Under the pieces are notes generated by a model. The model ran no database searches, was not told the DNA's origin, and saw only the letters and a program-made list of their open reading frames with translations. Of a stretch of 64,000 nt of DNA, positions 19,437 to 27,178 are shown in pieces. The stretch comes from Sphingopyxis sp. H050 (GTDB lineage Bacteria; Pseudomonadota; Alphaproteobacteria; Sphingomonadales; Sphingomonadaceae), in NCBI RefSeq assembly GCF_001468265.1, contig NZ_LNRZ01000001.1, positions 124,001 to 188,000 of the forward strand. The letters are read 5' to 3'. Every line of letters starts with the position of its first letter. Position 1 is the stretch's first letter. The position numbers were made by a program, and so were the translations under genes.

Positions 19437-19664
19437 ATGAAAAAAGACACGCATCCCGACTATCACATGATCACGGTCAAGATGACCGATGGCACCGAAT
19501 ATCAGACGCGCTCGACCTGGGGCAAAGAGGGCGACGTGATGACGCTCGAAATCGACCCGACGGCGCACCCGGCGTGGACCGGCGGCACCGGCCGTATGCT
19601 CGACGCGGGCGGCCAGGTCGCGAAGTTCAACAAGCGCTTCGGCGGGCTCACCCTCAAGCGTTAA
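19437..19664 (+). CDS. rpmE: 50S ribosomal protein L31
   Basis: This 75-residue large-subunit protein contributes to the intersubunit bridge. Conserved features are the N-terminal [20 protein letters not shown] and a C-terminal [12 protein letters not shown]. It has no cysteines, so it is the zinc-independent (C-minus) form that lacks the CxxC pair of type A L31. AGGAG lies 10-14 nt before ATG. It converges on glpK with 12 bp between the two stops and no recognisable terminator. Confidence 0.95.
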   Translation: MKKDTHPDYHMITVKMTDGTEYQTRSTWGKEGDVMTLEIDPTAHPAWTGGTGRMLDAGGQVAKFNKRFGGLTLKR

Positions 19665-19676
19665 TCCGCTCCCGGC

Positions 19677-21149
19677 TCAGGCCAGAACTTTTGCAAGCGC
19701 GCTTTGCCAGCCGGCAAGGCGCGTTTTGCGTTTCTGGTCATCGAGCGCCGGGGTGAAGCGCGTCGCGGTGCCGCGCATCGCGGCGGCGGCGCTTGCGAGA
19801 TCGGGGTAGAGCCCGGCGCCCGTCGCGGCGAGCATCGCGGCGCCCAGCGCGGTGCTCTCGACGAAATCGGGCCGCTCGACCGATATGCCGAGCATGTCGG
19901 CCAGATCCTGCGCCATCCAGTCGTTCGCCGCCATGCCGCCATCGATCCGCACCTCGGCCCAATCGACCCCGTCGGCGGCGAAGGCCGCCTTCAGGTCATG
20001 GGCCTGATACGCCTGCGCCTCGAGCGCCGCGCGCGCGACATGCGCCTTGGTGCTCGCAAAGCTCAGACCCGACAGCGCCGCGAGCGCGTCGGGCCGCCAG
20101 TGCGGTGCGCCGAGCCCGGCGAGGGCGGGGACCAGATAGACCCCGCCATTGTCCGCGACCGATCGCGCGAGCCCCTCGCTCTCGCCCGCGCTGGCGAGCA
20201 GGCCGAGCCCGTCGCGCAGCCATTTGATCAGGCTGCCCGCGACGAACACCGATCCCTCCAGCGCATAGGAGCGAACATCGCCTTCCTGCACGAGGATGGT
20301 CGCGAGCAGGCGGTTGTCGGAAACCGGCCGCTTGGCGCCGCTCGCCGACAGGATGAAGGCGCCGGTGCCGAAGGTCGCCTTGGTCTGGCCGGGCGCCAGA
20401 CATGCCTGACCGATGGTCGCGGCCTGCTGGTCGCCCGCCATGCCGCTGATCGGGATGGCGCCGCCGAACAGCGCCGGATCGGTCGTGCCGACGGTCGCCG
20501 TGCAGCCAGCGATCTCGGGCAGGAGGCTCATCGGCACCCCCAGCAGGTCGCAAAGTTCGCCGTCCCAGCCGCCGTTGCCGTTGATGTCCATCAGCAGCGT
20601 GCGCGAGGCGTTGGTGGCGTCGGTGACATGTGCGCCGCCGGTCAGCCGATAGACGAGATAGGATTCGATCGTCCCGACCGCGAGCCGGTCGCCCGCTTGT
20701 TGGAGCTGCGGCCAGTTGTTCAGCGCCCAGCCGATCTTGGTGCCGGAGAAATAGGGATCGAGCAGCAGGCCGGTCTTTGCCTGCGCCATCGGTTCGTGGC
20801 CCGCGTCCTTCAGCGCGGCGCAATCGGCGGCGGTGCGCCGGTCCTGCCACACGATCGCCGGGGCGAGCGGCGCGCCGGTCGTGCGGTCCCAGAAGACGAC
20901 GGTCTCGCGCTGGTTGGTGATCCCGATCGCCGCGACGGCGCCCGCGCCGCCGGCCTGCGCGATCATCTCGCGCGTGCAGGCGAGGGTGGCCTCCCAGATT
21001 TCGGCGGCGTCATGCTCGACCAGCCCGGGGCCGGGATAATGCTGGCGGAACTCGCGCTGCGCGCTGCCGAGCGGCGTCCCGTCGGCGCCGAAGAGCATCG
21101 TGCGGGTCGAGGTCGTGCCCTCGTCGATGACGATGATCTTTTCGGCCAA
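19677..21149 (-). CDS. glpK: Glycerol kinase
   Basis: This FGGY-family kinase of about 490 residues phosphorylates glycerol to glycerol 3-phosphate. The ATP-binding start IIVIDEGTTSTRTML and ITNQRETVVFWDRTTG (about residue 80) are present. AGDQQAATIGQACL and the C-terminal RIDGGMAANDWMAQ match the family. I prefer TTG 21149 because GAGGGG lies about 7 nt upstream and it yields MAEKIIVIDEG, the usual family N-terminus. ATG 21164 would add five residues starting inside the edge of a family B repeat. No glpF or glpD is adjacent, so uptake and oxidation genes must lie elsewhere. Confidence 0.94.
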   Translation of the reverse strand: MAEKIIVIDEGTTSTRTMLFGADGTPLGSAQREFRQHYPGPGLVEHDAAEIWEATLACTREMIAQAGGAGAVAAIGITNQRETVVFWDRTTGAPLAPAIVWQDRRTAADCAALKDAGHEPMAQAKTGLLLDPYFSGTKIGWALNNWPQLQQAGDRLAVGTIESYLVYRLTGGAHVTDATNASRTLLMDINGNGGWDGELCDLLGVPMSLLPEIAGCTATVGTTDPALFGGAIPISGMAGDQQAATIGQACLAPGQTKATFGTGAFILSASGAKRPVSDNRLLATILVQEGDVRSYALEGSVFVAGSLIKWLRDGLGLLASAGESEGLARSVADNGGVYLVPALAGLGAPHWRPDALAALSGLSFASTKAHVARAALEAQAYQAHDLKAAFAADGVDWAEVRIDGGMAANDWMAQDLADMLGISVERPDFVESTALGAAMLAATGAGLYPDLASAAAAMRGTATRFTPALDDQKRKTRLAGWQSALAKVLA

Positions 21150-21164
21150 AACACTGCCCCTCAT

Positions 21165-21253
21165 CCGTTCGTGCTGAGCTTGTCGAAGCACAGTTCTTCT
21201 CTTCTCCCATTCATGAAGAAAGAACGGCCCTTCGACAAGCTCAGGGCAAACGG
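21165..21253. repeat. Family B palindromic repeat (copy 3)
   Basis: Arms CCGTTCGTGCTGAGCTTG and CAAGCTCAGGGCAAACGG surround an AAAGAACGGCC core. It separates divergent glpK and the helicase gene. Confidence 0.85.
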
Positions 21254-21289
21254 GTCGAGAAGTCTGTTAGGGAAATCCGCGCAATTATC

Positions 21290-21318
21290 TTGCAAAACTG
21301 CGCAACCCATGCCATATG
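21290..21318 (+). promoter_or_regulatory. Candidate promoter of the DEAD-box helicase gene
   Basis: TTGCAA (21290-21295) and CATATG (21313-21318) are spaced by 17 bp. Transcription from about 21325 would create an unusually long leader of about 195 nt. The gap 21254-21520 holds this promoter and the two hairpins described separately. Confidence 0.45.
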
Positions 21319-21435
21319 CCCTTGCAGCGCAGCATGGCGGGACCACCCGCCGCAACCACCGGCAGCGTGATTTCCCGCCCATTTTCAGGCGCGGGCGAGC
21401 CGGACCAGCGCTTTGTCCCCAGAGGCACCCTTTCA

Positions 21436-21487
21436 CGCGGGTCGTTTCGAACCCGCGGCCCGTGCGCCGTCCGTTCGACGCGAACGG
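21436..21487 (+). promoter_or_regulatory. Two tandem hairpins in the helicase mRNA leader
   Basis: CGCGGGT-(8 nt)-ACCCGCG (21436-21457) and CCGTTCG-ACG-CGAACGG (21471-21487) are both perfect 7-bp stems. They lie in tandem 34 nt upstream of the start codon. Structured leaders are known on cold-shock helicase mRNAs; a regulatory role here is inferred. Confidence 0.45.
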
Positions 21488-21520
21488 ATGCGCCTGCGCG
21501 TCGCTCACTGTGAGTATTTT

Positions 21521-22900
21521 ATGACGACTTTCAACGACTTTGGCCTGCACGCCGACATCAATCGCGCGCTTGCCGCCAAGGATTACACCGTCCCGACCCC
21601 GATCCAGACGCAGGCGATCCCGCCGCTGATGAAGGGCCGCGACCTGTGCGGGATCGCGCAGACCGGCACCGGCAAGACCGCCGGTTTCTCGCTGCCCTCG
21701 ATCCACCATCTGATCACCCACCAGCACCGTACCAATCCGCGCAGCTGCCGCATGCTCGTGCTCGCCCCGACGCGCGAGCTGGCCGCCCAGATCGCGCAGA
21801 GCTGCCGCGATTATGGCCGCTTTACCAAGCTGCGCGTCTCGACCGTCTTCGGCGGCGTGCCGATCAACAAGCAGATCCGCGACCTGGCGCAGGGCGTCGA
21901 AATCCTCGTCGCCACACCGGGCCGCCTGCTCGACCTGATCGACCAGCGCGCGCTGCGCCTCGACGATGTCGAAATCTTCGTTTTGGACGAAGCCGACCAG
22001 ATGATGGACATGGGCTTCATCCACTCGCTGCGCCGCATCGCCAAGCTGCTGCCGTCGCGCCGCCAGAACCTGTTCTTCTCGGCGACGATGCCGAAGGAAA
22101 TCGCGCATCTGGCCGAACAATTCCTCGAGGATCCGGTCACCGTCTCGGTGACGCCCGCGGCGACCACGGTCGAAAAGATCAGCCAATATGCGACCTTCGT
22201 CGAACAGAAGGAAAAGCAGGCGCTGCTCCATTCGGTCATCGCCAGCGAAGACATCGACCGCGCGCTGATCTTCACCCGCACCAAGCATGGCGCCGACCGC
22301 GTCGTGCGCCACCTGGCCGGCGCGGGGATCAAGGCGATGGCGATCCATGGCAACAAGAGCCAGTCGCAGCGCACCCACGCGCTGCAGGCGTTCCGCTCGG
22401 GCGACATCAAGCTGCTCGTCGCGACCGACATCGCCGCGCGCGGCATCGACGTGTCGGGCGTCAGCCATGTGATCAACTTCGAGATCCCGAACGTGCCCGA
22501 ACAATATGTCCACCGCATCGGCCGCACCGCCCGCGCCGGCGCCGAGGGCAAGGCGATCAGCTTCATCGCGCCCGACGAGCGGCCCTACATGCGCGACATC
22601 GAGCGCGTGACGCGGTCGAAGTCCGAACCGATGCCGCTGCCCGCGAACTTCAACGAGCTGGTGCGCAACCTGCCCAAGCCGGCGCAGCCGCCGCGCGACA
22701 CCGGCAGCCAGGGCCGCAACCCGCAGCGTCAGCGTGAAGATGCGCTGCGCGGCCGCGACGGCAACAAGCCGCGCGGCGATCGTGGTCCGCGCCGCGACGG
22801 TGCGGCCGGCGAAGGCGCCGAAGGCCAGCGCAAGCGCCGCTTCCGCCCGCGCAACAAGAGCGTCGGCGCCCACAAGGGCGCGGTCAAGCGCGTCGGGTAA
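21521..22900 (+). CDS. DEAD-box ATP-dependent RNA helicase (RhlE/CsdA-like)
   Basis: This 459-residue RNA helicase remodels structured RNA, typically in ribosome assembly, mRNA decay or cold adaptation. The motif order is complete: Q motif PTPIQTQ, Walker A AQTGTGKT (about residue 47), PTRELA, VATPGRLL, DEAD (about residue 156), SAT, and HRIGRTARAG. The C-terminal 70 residues are rich in Arg, Gly and Gln, a basic RNA-binding tail typical of RhlE-like proteins. ATG 21521 was chosen because family similarity begins there (FNDFGLHADIN). The ribosome site is weak and the leader is structured. RhlE versus CsdA subgroup is unresolved. Confidence 0.94.
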   Translation: MTTFNDFGLHADINRALAAKDYTVPTPIQTQAIPPLMKGRDLCGIAQTGTGKTAGFSLPSIHHLITHQHRTNPRSCRMLVLAPTRELAAQIAQSCRDYGRFTKLRVSTVFGGVPINKQIRDLAQGVEILVATPGRLLDLIDQRALRLDDVEIFVLDEADQMMDMGFIHSLRRIAKLLPSRRQNLFFSATMPKEIAHLAEQFLEDPVTVSVTPAATTVEKISQYATFVEQKEKQALLHSVIASEDIDRALIFTRTKHGADRVVRHLAGAGIKAMAIHGNKSQSQRTHALQAFRSGDIKLLVATDIAARGIDVSGVSHVINFEIPNVPEQYVHRIGRTARAGAEGKAISFIAPDERPYMRDIERVTRSKSEPMPLPANFNELVRNLPKPAQPPRDTGSQGRNPQRQREDALRGRDGNKPRGDRGPRRDGAAGEGAEGQRKRRFRPRNKSVGAHKGAVKRVG

Positions 22901-22922
22901 AATCCGGCGCTACCCTCTTTTT

Positions 22923-23045
22923 CCGTTTGTGCTGAGCTTGTCGAAGCACCGTCCTTTCCTTAGCATCGGCTAAAAGAAAGAACGGCCCCCTTCGACTGAC
23001 TTGTCAGTCGCTCAGGGCAGGCTTCGACAGGCTCAGGGCGAACGG
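22923..23045. repeat. Family B repeat, extended form (copy 4)
   Basis: This 123-bp composite has the usual outer arms plus an added inner hairpin GACTGAC-TT-GTCAGTC flanked by CCCCCTTC and GCTCAGG. The same slot in copies 5 and 6 carries a different hairpin sequence. It abuts the ribosome site of the MFS gene. Confidence 0.85.
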
Positions 23046-23054
23046 GGGAAGAAT

Positions 23055-24722
23055 ATGATCGACCAAGTCGCGGCAGCACCGGTCGACACCCGCCAAAGCG
23101 AACGCAAGGTCATCCTGGCCTCGTCGCTCGGCACGGTGTTCGAATGGTATGATTTCTACCTCTACGGGTTGCTTGCGACGATCATTTCGGCGCAATTCTT
23201 CTCGGGCGTCAACGAAACCACCGGCTTCATCTTCGCGCTCGCGGCGTTCGCCGCGGGCTTCGCGGTAAGGCCGTTCGGCGCGCTCGTCTTCGGGCGCATC
23301 GGCGATCTTGTCGGGCGCAAGAACACCTTTCTGGTCACCATGGGCCTGATGGGCCTGTCGACCTTCCTCGTCGGGCTGCTGCCCAGCTATGCGTCGATCG
23401 GCGTCGCGGCGCCGGTGATGCTCGTCGTGCTGCGCCTCCTCCAGGGCCTCGCGCTCGGCGGCGAATATGGCGGCGCCGCCACTTATGTGGCCGAGCATGC
23501 GCCCGAAGGAAAGCGCGGCCTCTTCACCAGCTTTATCCAGACGACCGCGACGCTCGGCCTGTTCGCGGCGTTGCTCGTCGTCATCGGGACGCGCTCGGCA
23601 CTCGGCGAGGCGGCGTTCGCCGACTGGGGCTGGCGCATTCCCTTCCTGATCTCGGCGATTTTGCTGGGCGTCTCGCTCTGGATCCGCCTCCAGCTCGAGG
23701 AAAGCCCGGTCTTCAAGCAGATGAAGGCGGAGGGCACGACCTCGAAGGCGCCGCTCACCGAAGCCTTCGGCCGCTGGGGCAATTTGAAATGGGTGATCGT
23801 GGCGCTGTTCGGCGCGGTCGCGGGGCAGGCGGTGGTCTGGTACGCCGGGCAATTCTACGCGCTCTTCTTCCTCGAAAAGACGCTGAAGGTCGATGGCGCG
23901 ACCGCGAACATATTGATCGCCATCGCGCTGGCGCTCGGCACGCCCTTCTTCATCTTCTTCGGCTGGCTCAGCGACAAGATCGGGCGCAAGCCGATCATCC
24001 TGGCGGGCTGCGCGCTCGCCGCGCTCACCTATTTTCCGGCCTTCCACCTGCTGACCAGCGCCGCCAATCCGGCGATGGCAAGGGCGCAGGAGGCCGCCGC
24101 GGTAACCGTTACTGCCGATCCCGGCTCGTGCGCGTTCCAGTTCGATCCGGTGGGCAAGAACAAGTTCGAAAGCACCGGCTGCGACATCGCCAAATCGGCG
24201 CTCGCCAAGGCTGGGGTCAGTTACAGGAGCGTCACGCGCGAGCGGATCACGGGCGAGAGCGCCGACGTCTGGATCGGCAAGACAATCCTGATCGCGCCCG
24301 ATCCCTGGCGGCTCGCCGAGGAAGATCGCGCCGGAGCGGCCGAGGCGTTCCGCAAGCAGCTGGCGGCTGCGACCGCCGCGGCGGGCTATCCCGCCAAGGC
24401 CGACCTCGACGCGATGAACAAGCCGCTCGTCGTCGCCATCCTCTTCTGGCTCGTCCTGCTGGTGACGATGGTCTACGGCCCGATCGCGGCGCTGCTCGTC
24501 GAGCTTTTCCCCAGTCGCATCCGCTACACCGCCATGTCGCTGCCCTATCATATCGGCAATGGCTGGTTCGGCGGCTTCCTGCCGACGACCGCCTTCGCGA
24601 TGGTCGCGGCGACGGGCAATATCTATTATGGCCTGTGGTATCCGGTGGTCGTCGCGGTGATCACCGTCATCGTCGGCCTGCTGTTCCTGCCCGAGACATC
24701 GCGCCGGCCGATTCATCAATAG
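23055..24722 (+). CDS. MFS transporter, metabolite:H+ symporter (MHS)-like, with extracytoplasmic insertion
   Basis: This 555-residue inner-membrane transporter opens with GTVFEWYDFYLYG and carries the MFS loop motif FGRIGDLVGRKNTF, both typical of the MHS group (proline/betaine, alpha-ketoglutarate and related carriers). Twelve helices are interrupted between helix 8 and the next by about 110 hydrophilic residues (about 340-452). That insertion includes two cysteines (GSCAF, STGCD) and should face the periplasm. Family members without it are about 430 residues. ATG 23055 has GGGGGAAG 5 nt upstream. The substrate cannot be read from the sequence; the next gene is a hydrolase but spacing does not prove an operon. 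Confidence 0.88.
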   Translation: MIDQVAAAPVDTRQSERKVILASSLGTVFEWYDFYLYGLLATIISAQFFSGVNETTGFIFALAAFAAGFAVRPFGALVFGRIGDLVGRKNTFLVTMGLMGLSTFLVGLLPSYASIGVAAPVMLVVLRLLQGLALGGEYGGAATYVAEHAPEGKRGLFTSFIQTTATLGLFAALLVVIGTRSALGEAAFADWGWRIPFLISAILLGVSLWIRLQLEESPVFKQMKAEGTTSKAPLTEAFGRWGNLKWVIVALFGAVAGQAVVWYAGQFYALFFLEKTLKVDGATANILIAIALALGTPFFIFFGWLSDKIGRKPIILAGCALAALTYFPAFHLLTSAANPAMARAQEAAAVTVTADPGSCAFQFDPVGKNKFESTGCDIAKSALAKAGVSYRSVTRERITGESADVWIGKTILIAPDPWRLAEEDRAGAAEAFRKQLAAATAAAGYPAKADLDAMNKPLVVAILFWLVLLVTMVYGPIAALLVELFPSRIRYTAMSLPYHIGNGWFGGFLPTTAFAMVAATGNIYYGLWYPVVVAVITVIVGLLFLPETSRRPIHQ

Positions 24723-24794
24723 GGTGGCCGACAGGACAATTGACGACCAGCGGGGCCGACGGGCTGGGCTCCGCGAGCTCTTGAGGGGGGCGTG

Positions 24795-25835
24795 ATGCAA
24801 GCGATCGACGAGGACGATTTCGAACCCTTGCCGCCGCACCGGCCGATGTTCCGGCGCAAGCGGGTGCTGATTCCGCTCGGGCTGGTGCTGGCGATCCTGA
24901 TCGCCTTCCTGGTGCTGCGCACGGGCGATACCGACCGCGACGAGATGATCGCCAAATATGGCGGCCCGCACGCCCTGTTCGTCGCGGGTCCGGCGGGCCA
25001 GCACATCCACTACCGCGATCAGGGCAAGCGCGACGGCCCGGTCATCCTGCTGCTCCACGGCTCGAACGCCAGCCTGCACACATGGGAACCGCTGGTGCAG
25101 CGACTGGGCGGCACCTATCGCATTGTCACGCTCGACCTGCCGGGGCATGGCCTGACCGGCGGCACGCCCGACAAGGATTACGGCGCCGACGGGATGATGG
25201 AGGCGGTCGATGTCGTCGCGGCGAAGCTGGGGCTGGAGCGCTTCACGCTCGGCGGCAATTCGATGGGCGGCTGGGTCGCCTGGCGTTACGCGCTCGCGCG
25301 GCCCGAGCGGGTCGATGCGCTGCTGCTGATCGACGCCGCCGGCATGCCGCTGCGCAAGGGCGAGAAGCGGCCGCCGTCGAACATCGGCTTTCGCGTCCTC
25401 GAATATCCCTTCGGGCGCTGGCTCGCGACGCAGATCACACCGCGCTCGCTGGTCGAGGAATCGCTGCGCGGGTCGATCGCGAAGCAGGACATCGTCGATG
25501 ACGCGATGATCGACCGCTATTGGGAGCTGCTGCGCTTTCCCGGCAACCGCGAGGCGACGGTGCTGCGCGCCCGGATGGACCGCGAACCGGCGATGGCGAG
25601 CCGCGTCGGGGCGATCAAGGCGCCGACGCTGATCCTGTTCGGGAAGGAGGACCGGCTGATCAACCCGACCGCGGCGCAGACCTTCAACGAGCGCATCGCG
25701 GGGTCGGAAGTCGTGCTGCTCGACGGGATCGGCCATCTGCCGATGGAGGAAGCGCCCGGCGAGACCGCCGCGGCGATCGCCGACTTCCTCAAGCGGCGGC
25801 TTGGGCCGCTTCCGGTCGATCCAGCCACGAACTGA
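24795..25835 (+). CDS. Membrane-anchored alpha/beta hydrolase
   Basis: This 346-residue protein has an N-terminal signal-anchor (about residues 24-43, VLIPLGLVLAILIAFLVL) and an alpha/beta hydrolase domain. The oxyanion motif LLLHGSNAS, nucleophile elbow GGNSMGGW (Ser near residue 157), acid in LILFGKEDRLI and C-terminal GIGHLPMEE His complete the triad. The catalytic domain is probably periplasmic. A GAGGGGGG ribosome site precedes ATG 24795. Its last 47 bases overlap the 3' end of a convergent hydrolase gene. Substrate unknown; esterase or lipase activity is only a family-level guess. Confidence 0.85.
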   Translation: MQAIDEDDFEPLPPHRPMFRRKRVLIPLGLVLAILIAFLVLRTGDTDRDEMIAKYGGPHALFVAGPAGQHIHYRDQGKRDGPVILLLHGSNASLHTWEPLVQRLGGTYRIVTLDLPGHGLTGGTPDKDYGADGMMEAVDVVAAKLGLERFTLGGNSMGGWVAWRYALARPERVDALLLIDAAGMPLRKGEKRPPSNIGFRVLEYPFGRWLATQITPRSLVEESLRGSIAKQDIVDDAMIDRYWELLRFPGNREATVLRARMDREPAMASRVGAIKAPTLILFGKEDRLINPTAAQTFNERIAGSEVVLLDGIGHLPMEEAPGETAAAIADFLKRRLGPLPVDPATN

Positions 25836-26538
25836 TCCGCGTCGCCACATCGGCGGCATGGGTGAAGGGGAAGAGGTGCGATCCCGGCACGACCTCCAGC
25901 ACCGCGCCATCGACCAGATCGGCGATCGCCTGACCGTGGCAGGCGGGGACGACGCCGTCGCGTTCGCCCATCAGGATCAGCACCGGCATCTTGAGCTGCG
26001 GCAGCGTCGCGACGCTCGTCCAGCCCGCCATCGCCATCGTCTGATAGGCCAGGCCGAGCGGGGTCGCGGTCGGCAGCTTGAGCCCGCTCGCCAGCATATC
26101 GTCGTCGAGCAGCGCCGCCCAGCCGATCCCCGGCGCGGTGACGGTCGGCGTCGTCGCCATCAGCACCAGCCGGCGGACGCGGTCCGGAAACTGCACCGCG
26201 ACCTGCTGCGCCAGCGCGCCGCCCCAGCTGAAACCGGCGAGGTCGACGATCTTGTGTCCGAAGCGGTCGGCGATCTCCATCACCACCGCCGCGATCGTCG
26301 GCGCGCCATAGGGGAGCAGCGCGTCGGGCGAACCGCCGACCCCGGGCATGTCGAGCGTCCACACTTCGCGGCCGTGGAACTGCGCCAGCAGCGGTGCGGC
26401 GGCGGCGATGTCGGCGCCGATGCCGTTGAGGAATAACAGCGGCGTCCCGCCCGCCCCCGCGCGCCAGCGCGCGACGCGCAAGGTCAGGCCATAGACATGT
26501 TCGGTGCTGAGAGTCGGGTGTCCGCTGATCCTGCTCAT
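25789..26538 (-). CDS. Alpha/beta hydrolase resembling intracellular PHA depolymerase
   Basis: This 249-residue cytosolic alpha/beta hydrolase contains LLFLNGIGADI and VWTLDMPGVGGSP. The nucleophile elbow is GFSWGGALAQQVAV (Ser near residue 104). The acid is in LILMGERDGVVP and the His in GSHLFPFTH. The combination of NGIGA, DMPGVGGS and SWGGALAQQ closely resembles intracellular poly(3-hydroxyalkanoate) depolymerases (PhaZ, medium-chain type). I therefore suggest that family without asserting the substrate. It converges on the preceding hydrolase gene with a 47-nt overlap of coding ends. No phaC synthase is nearby. Confidence 0.82.
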   Translation of the reverse strand: MSRISGHPTLSTEHVYGLTLRVARWRAGAGGTPLLFLNGIGADIAAAAPLLAQFHGREVWTLDMPGVGGSPDALLPYGAPTIAAVVMEIADRFGHKIVDLAGFSWGGALAQQVAVQFPDRVRRLVLMATTPTVTAPGIGWAALLDDDMLASGLKLPTATPLGLAYQTMAMAGWTSVATLPQLKMPVLILMGERDGVVPACHGQAIADLVDGAVLEVVPGSHLFPFTHAADVATRISSWLDRPEAAQAAA

Positions 26539-26591
26539 GCGTCATGCCTTGGCACAGCTTGGTGGCGGACGAAAGTCCGCTAACCACGGAT

Positions 26592-26671
26592 CGTCATCCC
26601 GGCGAAGGCCGGCATCTCGCCGGTGCATATGGGCGCGAGGTTGAAATCCCGGCCTTCGCCGGGAGGATGAC
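26592..26671. repeat. Family C palindromic repeat (copy 2)
   Basis: CGTCATCCCGGCGAAGGCCGG and its complement CCGGCCTTCGCCGGGAGGATGA form an 80-bp double-armed palindrome. It lies between the hydrolase gene and a small membrane-protein gene, 4 bp from the latter's stop. Confidence 0.85.
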
Positions 26672-26675
26672 AGGG

Positions 26676-26921
26676 CTAGACCTGCGGCATCGCCGCCTCG
26701 GCCGCCTGCTCGTAGCGGAGGCAGTCGAAGATTTTCGCACCGGCAAGGAACACCGACCCGGTACAGGCCAGCAGCAACAGCTTGCCGCCAATCCCCGGAT
26801 AATGGTCGAGATAGGCCATGCCGCGGGCCATCGCACCGACACCAAGCGCGTAGATGATGAGGCAAGCCTCGAACTTTGTCTTGATGACGAACAGGCGTCC
26901 GATTTTTTTCAGCATTACCAT
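26676..26921 (-). CDS. Small two-helix membrane protein of unknown function
   Basis: This 81-residue protein starts MVMLKKIGRLFVIKTKFE, has two hydrophobic helices (about residues 19-37 and 45-64) and a short acidic C-terminus. I recognise no family. A methionine two codons later is an alternative start. The coding pattern and membrane helices favour a real gene, but there is no strong ribosome site. The stop lies 4 bp from a family C repeat. Confidence 0.65.
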   Translation of the reverse strand: MVMLKKIGRLFVIKTKFEACLIIYALGVGAMARGMAYLDHYPGIGGKLLLLACTGSVFLAGAKIFDCLRYEQAAEAAMPQV

Positions 26922-27040
26922 GGATCCAAGCAAGCGCCGTGCCAGTGGCGCAAATCGGGGACTTGTCCCCAAGCTCCTATGGTAAACTGTAAATTAACTC
27001 GACATATAATGGCAAGGAGGAGGTTGGGGTGCCCCTAATT

Positions 27041-27143
27041 CGTCATGCTGAACTTGTTTCAGCATCCATGGCCTGATCTCTGATCGAGCGCCGCGCCGAA
27101 GGAGGCGGCGAGCCATGGACCCTGAAACAAGTTCAGGGTGACG
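27041..27143. repeat. Family A double-hairpin repeat (copy 2, inverted)
   Basis: It has the same architecture as at 9961-10065 but in opposite orientation: the TGC/GCA hairpin comes first and the CCC/GGG hairpin last. It fills the gap downstream of astB; the rest of 26922-27178 holds nothing recognisable. Confidence 0.85.
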
Positions 27144-27178
27144 AAGAGAGAAACGGCGGCGATCGACCGCTTCCACTC

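Noticed and set aside
23004..25910. A 968-codon minus-strand open frame over the MFS and hydrolase genes
   Set aside because: Both plus-strand genes have intact family motifs and ribosome sites; the minus frame is compositional and has none.
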